A DNA stretch of 64,000 nt from Rhodothermales bacterium (GTDB lineage: Bacteria > Bacteroidota > Rhodothermia > Rhodothermales > UBA10348): assembly GCA_028284865.1 (NCBI GenBank), contig JANQQV010000006.1, positions 62,001 through 126,000 of the forward strand, read 5' to 3'. Below are positions 52,469 to 61,800 of this stretch, one piece after another (the first letter of the stretch is position 1; each line of letters begins with the position of its first letter). Below the pieces are notes generated by a model. That model searched no databases. It worked only from the letters and a program-made list of their open reading frames with translations, and was not told where the DNA came from. The position numbers and the translations under genes were made by a program.

Positions 52469-53124
52469 ATGCGTTCGTTCTTGGCGCTACCGGACTCGTG
52501 GCAGGGTTCATTCTTGAGCATCTCGCAGCATCGGACGACTACGCGCACATTGTCGCTCCAGTCCGGCGATCGACCGGCAATGCTTCGGACAAGCTGATCG
52601 AGATTCCGTTTGATGCCGAAGGCGCAGCGGACTGGGACCCGCCCGTTGAGATCCATCACGCATTCATCGCATTCGGAACGACCAAGAAAGCCGCCGGCGG
52701 GATCAATGCACAGCGTGATATCGAAGTTCGTCTTCCCCGGCTGTATCTGAAGCGCCTTCGCGAGTTGCGTGTTCGGCACATTTCGCTGTGCTCTGCGCTT
52801 GGCGCCGACTGGGAAAGCACGAATGCCTACAACGCCATGAAGGGCCAGCTCGAGGAAGACATCCGAATGATGCGCTTTCCCTCGTTCGTGACGTTTCGAC
52901 CGTCTGTGTTGGGCGGTCACCGCCCGGGAGATGAGCGGCCTGCTGAAGCGTGGGCCCAGCGAGCCATGGCCTGGTTGCCCAAGGCCTTCCGAACCATTCC
53001 TGCTGAGCACGTGGCCGAAGCCATGGTCCGCAAGGCTGCCGAAGAGCCCGAGGGCATGACCATTATCCGTTCTGGCAAGATCTGGAATATCGTTGCGGCG
53101 GAAAAGGCGAGGACAACAGACTAG
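52465..53124 (+). CDS. NAD(P)-binding Rossmann (HTATIP2/atypical SDR-like) protein
   Basis: MNAFVLGATGLVAGFILEHL nucleotide-binding motif; YNAMKGQLEE. Confidence 0.75.
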   Translation: MNAFVLGATGLVAGFILEHLAASDDYAHIVAPVRRSTGNASDKLIEIPFDAEGAADWDPPVEIHHAFIAFGTTKKAAGGINAQRDIEVRLPRLYLKRLRELRVRHISLCSALGADWESTNAYNAMKGQLEEDIRMMRFPSFVTFRPSVLGGHRPGDERPAEAWAQRAMAWLPKAFRTIPAEHVAEAMVRKAAEEPEGMTIIRSGKIWNIVAAEKARTTD

Positions 53125-53130
53125 GCGACC

Positions 53131-54249
53131 GTGATCATGAGCTTGATGACCAACAAAGCCGCACTACGCGGTGTCTTTTCACTGGCCCTGGCCGCCTTGT
53201 TCGTCACGGTCGGCTGTCAATCGAGCGATCACTCCGACCCGGATGCAGTCATGCGGGAGGGCATCGAACACGTTTTGTTTGCTACACCCGCTGATTCCTC
53301 GGTGGCCTGCTATCGTATTCCAGCACTCGACGAGGTGGGTGGTGTTCTGATCGCTGCCATCGATGAACGAGTGCCTTCGTGCCAGGATCTTCGCGCCAAT
53401 CGCGACAGCAACATCCTCATCCGTCGCAGCTTCGATAAAGGCTCAACCTGGGAAGTCGCGCAACGGGTGATGGACTACGAGGACGGCGTCGCTGCTTCTG
53501 ATCCTTCATTCATCGTCGACCGTTCGAATCAGCGCATCCACATGTTGGTCAATGTGATGGACCATGACGATGCTCCCGGACAGTACCGCTTCCATCTCAT
53601 CAGCAGCGATGACTTCGGAGCCACCTGGAGCGCCCCGGTCGACATCACGGATCAGGTGACGCCCTCCGAATGGGCGAACGATTTCATGTTCGTCACCTCC
53701 GGTCATGGCGTTCAAGCTGAAGATGGAACACTACTGCATACGATTGTCAATCTGCAACGGGGCGTGCACGTTTTGATGAGTGGAGATTATGGCGCGAGCT
53801 GGAAGCTCGCGCCATCTCCCGTCGTGCCCGGCGACGAGTCCAAGATCATTACGCTGGAAGACGGGTCCTGGATGGTGAACAGCCGCGTGGCAGGTGCCGG
53901 GCATCGCTGGGTTCATCGCTCACTGGATCGCGGAGCTTCATGGATCTCCGAACCGGATTCAGCTTTGGTCGACCCTGCGGTCAATGCCAGTCTAGTTCGG
54001 CACCCTGAAGGGCTGATCTTCGTCAATGCACACCATCCCGATGAGCGCGCTAACCTCACCATCCGTGTGCAAAAGGACGGGGCGTGGCAAGAGGTGATGA
54101 CTCTGGAAGAAGGTTCGGCGGCTTATGCCTCGGCCGCAATCCTTGAGGACGGCAGCCTGGGCGTCTTTTACGAACGAAAGGGATACACCGAAAACGTGTT
54201 TCAGCGTATCCCTTCCGCCATTGTGAATCGATGGTTTGATCAGCCGTGA
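53131..54249 (+). CDS. Sialidase/neuraminidase-like (GH33-type) lipoprotein
   Basis: Lipobox TVGCQ; YRIP motif (CYRIPAL); four Asp-box-like repeats (SFDKGSTWE, SSDDFGATW, SGDYGASWK, SLDRGASW). Confidence 0.8.
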   Translation: MIMSLMTNKAALRGVFSLALAALFVTVGCQSSDHSDPDAVMREGIEHVLFATPADSSVACYRIPALDEVGGVLIAAIDERVPSCQDLRANRDSNILIRRSFDKGSTWEVAQRVMDYEDGVAASDPSFIVDRSNQRIHMLVNVMDHDDAPGQYRFHLISSDDFGATWSAPVDITDQVTPSEWANDFMFVTSGHGVQAEDGTLLHTIVNLQRGVHVLMSGDYGASWKLAPSPVVPGDESKIITLEDGSWMVNSRVAGAGHRWVHRSLDRGASWISEPDSALVDPAVNASLVRHPEGLIFVNAHHPDERANLTIRVQKDGAWQEVMTLEEGSAAYASAAILEDGSLGVFYERKGYTENVFQRIPSAIVNRWFDQP

Positions 54250-54258
54250 TGCGGTCCG

Positions 54259-55719
54259 TCAGTTCGACACCTGGATGCTATCAATGCGCTGCTCGTAGTC
54301 GGCCCGAATGCTCTCATCCACAGGCGGCGGCGGTGGCGGCGGAATGCTGCCATCGTATTCACTGAGACGGAATGTGACCGGAACGTTCATTTTCACGTTC
54401 ACGCGCTGGCCGCGCTGAACCCCGGGAATGAATTTCATGGTTTGCAACGCGCGAAGAGCCTCTTCGTCAGCACCAGCACCGATCCCGCGCACGACCTGCG
54501 GGTCAACGACGTTGCCCTCCTGGTCAACCACAAACTGCAAGAAGACGCGTCCGGCGATTCCGGCTTCTTTGGCAACTATGGGGTAGTTGATCTCGGCTTG
54601 CAGGGCCTCGAGACCACCGATCATGACAGGCGCCTCTTCGACCACGGCAAATACCGGGGAGCTTCCATCATTCTTCGCGGCCGGCAGTTCCATGACGAGG
54701 TCGTAGGCATCATCCGTGACATGGGCTTCGGTCGGAGCAACTTCCATTTCACTGCAACCGGCGAGAAGCCCAACGGAAGCCGTGATCAGGATCATCCATG
54801 CAAGCATGGGAAATCGGGAAAGTGATAGTCGGGTGGGGGTCTGCATGGCTTGAATACGTTGTTTGAGTTGAGAAGAGGTGGACACCAGCGTCAGCACTGG
54901 TGCAGAGCCAACTGATAACGGGGTCTGCTGGAGCAGGAGTTGGGCGTAGTCGCGAGGGGAGTGGGTGGACTGATCCATGACGCGACGATCACAGCAGATT
55001 TCAGCGTGAAGCGCAACATCTCTGTGCAGCCAATGCGCGAGTGGATGAAAAACGAACACGTGACGAATCAGCGTCGCCACCCAGGTGCGCCAGAGATCTC
55101 CATGCACGATATGCTCGCGCTCGTGCAAGAGAACCGTTTCCAGCGCTGCCGCATCGAAATCCGCTGGCAGCACAATAGTGGGCCGAACCAGGCCACAGGT
55201 GAAGGGCACCCGGACTTCATCCGAAACCCGGATTGATTCTCCGCGAACGCGTCCCGTCAAAAGGCGATAGGAACGATGGGACCGGGGAAGCGCGGTAGAT
55301 CGAGCTACCAAACGGCGCAGCGCCCACCACGACCGGACCAGATGACCGAGGCCAAGAATCGAAAGACCGGCCAGGAAGAGGCTCATCAAGCCGACGACTT
55401 CAACCCACGGCCAGGTCTCGACAAGCGGTTGCGGCGCGGGGGAGGATTGCACTCCAACCGCATTGGCCATGGATGGCGCAGATTCGGACAGCACCGTAGA
55501 CAGAGGCGATGTCACGCCTTCGGGAAGCAACCAGGAGACGATCAGGGCCAGCGGAAGTGCCAAAAGCAGCGCCGTTCCACCATCCAATCTGAGCTGCGGG
55601 TAGGCTTTGGGGAGAGTCCATGCGAACAATACCCAAGCGGCCGCGCAGCAGGACCAGACGAGTATCGGGCCCCAGAATAGTTGGATGGCCTGCTGGCCAA
55701 TGACGAACAGGTCGATCAT
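54259..55719 (-). CDS. M56 (BlaR1-type) membrane metallopeptidase fused to TonB C-terminal domain
   Basis: LLHEREHIVHGD (HExxH), several TMs, then YPIVAKEAGIAGRVFLQFVVDQEGNVVDPQVVRGIGAGADEEALRALQTMKFIPG. Confidence 0.87.
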   Translation of the reverse strand: MIDLFVIGQQAIQLFWGPILVWSCCAAAWVLFAWTLPKAYPQLRLDGGTALLLALPLALIVSWLLPEGVTSPLSTVLSESAPSMANAVGVQSSPAPQPLVETWPWVEVVGLMSLFLAGLSILGLGHLVRSWWALRRLVARSTALPRSHRSYRLLTGRVRGESIRVSDEVRVPFTCGLVRPTIVLPADFDAAALETVLLHEREHIVHGDLWRTWVATLIRHVFVFHPLAHWLHRDVALHAEICCDRRVMDQSTHSPRDYAQLLLQQTPLSVGSAPVLTLVSTSSQLKQRIQAMQTPTRLSLSRFPMLAWMILITASVGLLAGCSEMEVAPTEAHVTDDAYDLVMELPAAKNDGSSPVFAVVEEAPVMIGGLEALQAEINYPIVAKEAGIAGRVFLQFVVDQEGNVVDPQVVRGIGAGADEEALRALQTMKFIPGVQRGQRVNVKMNVPVTFRLSEYDGSIPPPPPPPVDESIRADYEQRIDSIQVSN

Positions 55720-56108
55720 TTCGCACCTCCATCATCCAGCCCTTCAATCAGGCGACGAATTTCAGCACGCTCCTCGTCAGACAGCGCCTCGTCCTGAACC
55801 AGGGTGCGGACCAGGGACAAGGGACTTCCGCTGAAAGCCGAACTGATCAGGTCGGTCAGCAGACCCTGACGCACTTCGCCGGGCTGAATGCGCGGGCGAT
55901 ATACGTATTTCTTGTCGACCTCGTCATAGGTCAGGTAGCCCTTGTCGGCGAGCTTCTTCATCGTCGTCATGACAGTCGTGTAGGCGATCTCTTCTGATTG
56001 AGAAAGGATGCCGTGGACGTCAGCGACCGATGCGGTTTCGAGCTCCCAGATCGTATTCAGGATCTGAAGTTCTCGCTCGCCGAGGCGCTTGAAGGATTTT
56101 TTAGCCAT
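55716..56108 (-). CDS. BlaI/MecI/CopY family repressor
   Basis: LGERELQILNTIWELETASVADVHGIL...YTTVMTTMKKLADKGYLTYDEVDKKYVYRP. Confidence 0.92.
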   Translation of the reverse strand: MAKKSFKRLGERELQILNTIWELETASVADVHGILSQSEEIAYTTVMTTMKKLADKGYLTYDEVDKKYVYRPRIQPGEVRQGLLTDLISSAFSGSPLSLVRTLVQDEALSDEERAEIRRLIEGLDDGGAK

Positions 56109-56163
56109 CTACCTTTGCCATGTGATCTTGCCGCATTGAGCGCAATTCCGGCGCTTTCTTTTC

Positions 56164-56193
56164 TACTACTGTGATAGTACGACACAAATAGTA
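56164..56193. promoter_or_regulatory. Putative BlaI-family operator, two overlapping dyads
   Basis: TACTACTGTGATAGTA (56164-56179) and TACGACACAAATAGTA (56178-56193), 56-85 bp upstream of blaI. Confidence 0.55.
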
Positions 56194-56266
56194 GATCAAA
56201 GTTGCTGGCGAATCAAGCCAAAGCTGAAAAAATCTTTCGCGGGGGAGTGAACGAAGTGAGGGCGCG

Positions 56267-57400
56267 CTATTCCGCGTCCGTCATGAACGCAAAGATGGTG
56301 CGCGTCTGGTACTGCTCTCCCGGAACGATGACAGTCGACGGGAAGGCCGACTGGTTGGGCGAATCCGGGAAGTGCTGAGTCTCGAGGGCAAAGCCCGAGC
56401 GGTACTCATAGACGTTGCCGCCCTTACCCGTGATGCTCCCATCAAGGAAGTTGCCAGAATAGAACTGGATTCCGGGTTCTTCGGTCAGGACCTCCATCAC
56501 ACGACCGCTTCCGGGCTCGCGCACACGCGCAGCCAACGTGATGGAGCTTCCCATATCCCGCAGCACCCAGTTGTGATCATATCCAAGGCCATTGACCAGT
56601 TGCTCATCGTCCTGGTCGATGCGCGCCCCGATCGGCGTGGCTACCGTGAAGTCAAACGGCGTGTCTGCCACGGGCCGAATCTCACCCGTAGGAATCAGGC
56701 CTGCATCAACAGGGGTGAAGTGATCTGCGGCCAGCATCAGTTCGTGATCCAGAATGGAGTCCGAGTCGGGACCGGCCAGATTGAAATAGGAATGCTGTGT
56801 CAGGTTGACGGGCGTCGCCTTGTCTGTTTGCGCCTGATAGGAAACGATGAGACGCATATCGGCTGTGAGCAGATAGGTCACCTTGACCGAGAGATTCCCG
56901 GGATAGCCTTCCTCGCCGTCGGGGCTTTCATAGGTCAATACCAGGCCGTACTCATTGCCCATGGAGAAGGGCTCTGCCTCCCAAAGCACCTTGTCGAACC
57001 CTTTGATCCCACCGTGCAAGTGGTTCTCGCCGTTGTTCTGCGCCAGGGTGTACGTCTCCCCATCGATACTGAACGATCCGCCAGCAATGCGATTTCCGTA
57101 GCGGCCGATGATGGCCCCGAAGTATGGCTCATTGACCAGGTACTCTTCCAGCGTGTCAAACCCGAGGACGACATCTTCAAAGGTGCCGTCGCGATCAGGT
57201 GCGGTCAGCTTCGTGATGATGCCCCCGTAATTCGTGACTTCCATGACCATACCAGATGGTGATGCCAGCTGGAAGAGCTTTGCCTCACGTCCATCCGATA
57301 GCTGGCCGAAGGTGCGAGAGCGCACACCGGGTTCGACGGCTGGATCTGGGGAAGAGCAGCTCATGAGCAGGAAGGGGAGAAGCAGAAGCAGGCGTCGCAT
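56267..57400 (-). CDS. galM: Aldose 1-epimerase (lipoprotein)
   Basis: Lipobox LMSCS; NRIAGGSFSIDGETYTLAQNNGENHLHGG, NLTQHSYFNLAG; start at MRRLLLLLP. Confidence 0.9.
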   Translation of the reverse strand: MRRLLLLLPFLLMSCSSPDPAVEPGVRSRTFGQLSDGREAKLFQLASPSGMVMEVTNYGGIITKLTAPDRDGTFEDVVLGFDTLEEYLVNEPYFGAIIGRYGNRIAGGSFSIDGETYTLAQNNGENHLHGGIKGFDKVLWEAEPFSMGNEYGLVLTYESPDGEEGYPGNLSVKVTYLLTADMRLIVSYQAQTDKATPVNLTQHSYFNLAGPDSDSILDHELMLAADHFTPVDAGLIPTGEIRPVADTPFDFTVATPIGARIDQDDEQLVNGLGYDHNWVLRDMGSSITLAARVREPGSGRVMEVLTEEPGIQFYSGNFLDGSITGKGGNVYEYRSGFALETQHFPDSPNQSAFPSTVIVPGEQYQTRTIFAFMTDAE

Positions 57401-57411
57401 GCGAACAGGAA

Positions 57412-57552
57412 TCAACGGATGATGATTTCCGTGGCTCCACTGGCCGCACCTGGTGCGTGATCGAACAGGACGCGTACCGACGGGGTCTCCACGGCTTGGA
57501 AACGAAGGATATTGCGCGCCATGGCCTTGGGTTTGTCAGGGAAAGCTGACAT
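57412..57552 (-). pseudogene. Short orphan ORF resembling the C-terminal tail of a discoidin-like (F5/8 type C) carbohydrate-binding protein
   Basis: Hand translation MSAFPDKPKAMARNILRFQAVETPSVRVLFDHAPGAASGATEIIIR*, in-frame stop just upstream; not in the ORF track (<60 aa). Confidence 0.35.
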
Positions 57553-57718
57553 TCATGCGAATACAGTCTTTGTTGTTGGTATACCTGCTGCCAGCATCGG
57601 CCCACACGGGGATTGAGCCGATTGCAACCGCGAATCTGCCCATTCAGGGACCTTGTAAAAGGCATTCTTTCGAGGATCGGGTAGGTTTGCCAGTAACCTT
57701 CAGAACCTCCCGCCCATC

Positions 57719-58879
57719 ATGAAGCGTCTATTCTTGTGCGCGGCCTTTGCCGCGTTGTCCCTGCATGCGGTCGCGCAACCCGTGTCCCGCATGGCATTGC
57801 CGGCGACGTTCACCTTCGACGGCATATACGCTGCACCCGACGGTCACATCTATGCGGCTGGCGGCTATCTGGCCGACACGATCTACCAGATCACGACTCA
57901 AGGCAATGTCACGCCTTATGCGCAGGGTATCGATGGGCCGATCCACCTGGCCATGAATGCGAATGGCGAGCTCTACGTCTCCTCGTTCAACAACCAGACG
58001 ATCTATCGTGTGGGTGACGAAGGCGCTTTGGAGACAGTCGCGGTCACACCCATCCGCTACCCGACAGGCATGGTGTTCGCGCCCGATGGCACGCTCTTCA
58101 TCGCTCATGCCGAACCGTCCTACGGGATCGGCGGCATCACGCGAATCGGTACGGACGGGGTGGTAGACGTCTTCGCTCGAGGAGGCGGTGTCGATCGGCC
58201 GGTCGGCCTGGCCATAGACGATGCCGGGTATCTGTTTGCAGCAAACTGGTATGACACGGCCATCCACCGGATATCTCCCACTGGAGACATTGAGCGCTTC
58301 GCAACGGCGCTTCCTCAAGTGTTTTCCACTACGATCGGCCACTTGACCTGGGCGGGCGGATTCCTGTATGCCACGGATGTAGGGCATCACCAGATCGTGC
58401 GTTTCGATGAGAATGGTCAGCTGGAGGTCTATGCAGGAAGCGGCGCTCAAGACTCGGTTGATGGCGGTCGGAGCGCGTCCGCGTTCACCCAGCCCAATGG
58501 CATTACGGTTAGCCGCGACGGATCGACCCTGTACGTGGCCTCACGCATGGCGCAGTCCCATCTGCGGACCATTTCTCTCGCTGCAGCAACGGATACGGAA
58601 GAGTGGGCGAATCCCGTCGCTGCGCGCCTGCAGTCAAATTACCCGAACCCATTCCAGACCGGGTCCACGATTCAGTTTCAACTGGATCGCCCGGGCGAAA
58701 TCCGACTCACCGTCCATGACATGATGGGCCGGCAGGTGGCAACGCTTGAAGAGGGATGGAAAGGAGCAGGCGAACACGCGGCCCGATTCGATGGGCGTGA
58801 TCTTCCGGCTGGGGCCTATGTCTACACGCTGTTCGGAGCGGGGGTGACTGAATCGCGGGTGATGACGCTGACGAAGTAA
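57719..58879 (+). CDS. Secreted NHL/SMP-30-like beta-propeller with T9SS type A sorting domain
   Basis: Signal peptide; YAPDGHIYAAG-type repeats; C-terminal NYPNPFQTGSTIQFQL...GRQVATLEEG...LPAGAYVYTL...RVMTLTK. Confidence 0.85.
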   Translation: MKRLFLCAAFAALSLHAVAQPVSRMALPATFTFDGIYAAPDGHIYAAGGYLADTIYQITTQGNVTPYAQGIDGPIHLAMNANGELYVSSFNNQTIYRVGDEGALETVAVTPIRYPTGMVFAPDGTLFIAHAEPSYGIGGITRIGTDGVVDVFARGGGVDRPVGLAIDDAGYLFAANWYDTAIHRISPTGDIERFATALPQVFSTTIGHLTWAGGFLYATDVGHHQIVRFDENGQLEVYAGSGAQDSVDGGRSASAFTQPNGITVSRDGSTLYVASRMAQSHLRTISLAAATDTEEWANPVAARLQSNYPNPFQTGSTIQFQLDRPGEIRLTVHDMMGRQVATLEEGWKGAGEHAARFDGRDLPAGAYVYTLFGAGVTESRVMTLTK

Positions 58880-58885
58880 GCCCGA

Positions 58886-61800
58886 TCAGTAGGAGTATCG
58901 CCCGGCTAGGTTGACGCGTACGGGCGAATCAGATGCGTCGGCCAGCAATTGCAAGAGCAGATACTCGAACACCTTGTATTCGAGCGTCAGTTCGCGCTCG
59001 TCGTCCACCACGACGGTCGATCCGGATGAGTAGGCGAACGGCTGGGTGACCCCGACGAACAGGCGCGGTGTGAGGTACTTGCCTGCCGTCAGGCGCGTCC
59101 CTTTCAGGCCGTCCTGCTCGATGTCCACGACATCCAGACCCAGGCTCTGACTGGCGATCCCTTCCACGAGCCCGGCCAGCTGCGAAGCCGCAACGCCCAC
59201 GAGGACCTCGTTGTTGAAATCCCCATCGCTGAATTGCAGGCTCTCAGACGCGGGCCGACCGGTCGCGATGTAGGACACGATATCCGTGTTTTCCATCGCT
59301 GGATCGGAGCTGAGATCAAACGCCAGATCATCGAGTCGTCCATCCAGTCGCAAGGTGATGACCGCCTCGGGTTGCCCTGGGTTCAGGCGGGAGGGGACCT
59401 CGTACTCCGCTTCGACCTGCAGCACCATTTCCTCAATCGGACCATTGAAAGAGGCGACCCCTTCGCGAATACGGAAGTCCCGACCGAACTGCTTGATGCG
59501 ACTGCGATCGGGTACGACCTCGATGCTGCGGAAGAGGTTCAGGTCCTCCTCGCCGCGCTCTTTTTCGACATCCACCCGCCCTGAGAGTTCGATGGCCATC
59601 TCCGGGTTCACCCGCTGACGGATCCAGGTGTCGCGCTCCAGGCCGATCGAGAGGTCCATCGACAATCCCAGCCAGATCGCGTCAGCCAGCGTGTCGGCCA
59701 CCACAGGCCGGTACCCGAAGTTCTGGGCCAGCATCACTTCGTCATCAAACGTGAGTTCGACAGGCGAAATGTCACCTCCGGCCGTGTCCGTGATCCAGAA
59801 CGACGTGTTCGCCGTGGTCAGCGATCCGGTCAGGTCAGGCCTCGTGGTCCGGCCGGTCAGGGCGAGGTCTCCACTGATGGTGGTGTGCAATTCGTCGTTG
59901 CGCACCGCCCGGAATCGATCCAGCTCAGCTTTCAAGTCGAAGGACGAGTTTGTGAGCGAAGCGAAATCGATGCTACCCGTGATATCCATGTCGCCATCAC
60001 CTGAACGAACCGTTGCCTCTTCCAACGTGATGGTCACGCCTTCGAGCGACGAACGGAACGCATTCATGCGGTATGTGACGCCGTATTCGGGCAGGCGAAA
60101 ACGCGCTTCATCCAGATTCAGGAATCCCTCCAGATAAGGATCATCAATCGACCCACCGACCTCGATATCGGCGGTGACCCGGCCGTCGATATCCGTTACA
60201 ACCGTGGCATCAAGGAACGGAGCAATCCAGGCGATCGACCCGTCTTCGGTGCGAATAGTGAGATCAAGATCGGCCGACCGATCGGCGATTTCGTCTGGGT
60301 TTCCTCCCAGTGAAGCAAAGACGGGAAGGAAGCCCTCCGCCGTGATGGGTTGGCTTCCTGTCGCGGTCACGGAAGCGTCCACGCGCAGGCCTTGAGGGAA
60401 GGATTGGACATCAGCCTGGATGCGGGCCAGGTCAGCCGCGTCCCCTTTCAATAACAGGTCGATCCGACTGTCGATCAAGGGGTTTTCGGCCTGTCCCGTG
60501 ATCAGGACTTGTCCATTCAGCAATCCTTCCAGATCCGGATAGCCGGAGAGCTGTCCCACCGGAGCAATATCGAACGCGTCGACGCCCACTTGAAGGCGGT
60601 ACCCGGTCGAATCGTTCATGCCCCCCGTCATGGACAGGTGCTGATTTTCGGCAGCCATTTCGAGGCGGTTGACTTGCCAACCGTCGGCCAGGACAATGCT
60701 TGCGGGCCGGGTCAATGCGAAGGCTTCGCCACCCAGAAGCAGATCGAACTCCATCAGGGCAAGCCAGGGGCGATCGACGAAAGGATTGACCTGGGATGAG
60801 AGCGACAGCTTGTTGCCCGTGTCAACCATCAGATCGCCATCGACGAAGAAGAATTCGCCGCGTTGATCGATCTGAAGGGAGGAGGTGCGAACGCCCAGCG
60901 TAGGCAGTGCGATGTAGCCCAGGTCCAGATTTGCGGTCGTGGATGCAGGCAAGAACTCATCATCCAGCGTCATCCAGGCGGCTGATTCCAGCGAAGACAG
61001 GTGCCAGTCGTCAATTTCCAGATCAGACAGGGAGACCAGGAATTCGGCATCCAGTCCGGTGGACGGGCCGAACACCTGAACGTCGATCGTTCCGCTACGC
61101 GAGGCCAGACGTTCGAGGCCCACCAATTCCTGGAATGGGCTCAAGTCGCCGATATACCACGTCGCACGCAGATCCGAGTAGCGATCCGAGCGATCGGGAT
61201 CCACGTTCAGCGGGCCGTTGATCTGAACGCTGCCCGTGTTGTAGCGGCTCGAAAAGTCGAACACATCGATCACGCTGCCATCCCACGTCGCATCGAGATC
61301 AAAGGTGTCCAAAGTCAATGCGTCCAGGCGACTGGGTTGCCCTTCGATCGTGACGCGCCAGTTGGCCGTCATCGGATCGAATGACTCGCCGGACACGTCC
61401 CAGGCCAGGTTCACATCGCTTTCCAGGTCGCGCCGGCCCAAGAGCGGAAGGACGTCCAGGGACGTGATGCTGCCGGTTGATGAGAACGTCGGCAAGGCAT
61501 CGAACGGGCGCGCTGTGAGGCTGCCACCCAATCCGCCCACTTCCATGTCCAGTCGTACCTGGGCGGTGATCGTCGAGTCGGCCAGCGCGCCCGTCATCTG
61601 CGCCCGGGCCAAGGCCTCATTGCGAAGCGTTGATGGGTCGAGCGACGCCTCGAAAGAACCCGTTGAGGGAAAACCAGAGAGCAATGTGGCCGTGGCCCGG
61701 GCGCTTCCATTCAGCGCTGTGCCCTCGTCACTTGAACCGATGAAGGCCAACGGGTCCAGATTCGAGAACTGCGCTTCGAGGTCCACACGTGAACGGGCCT

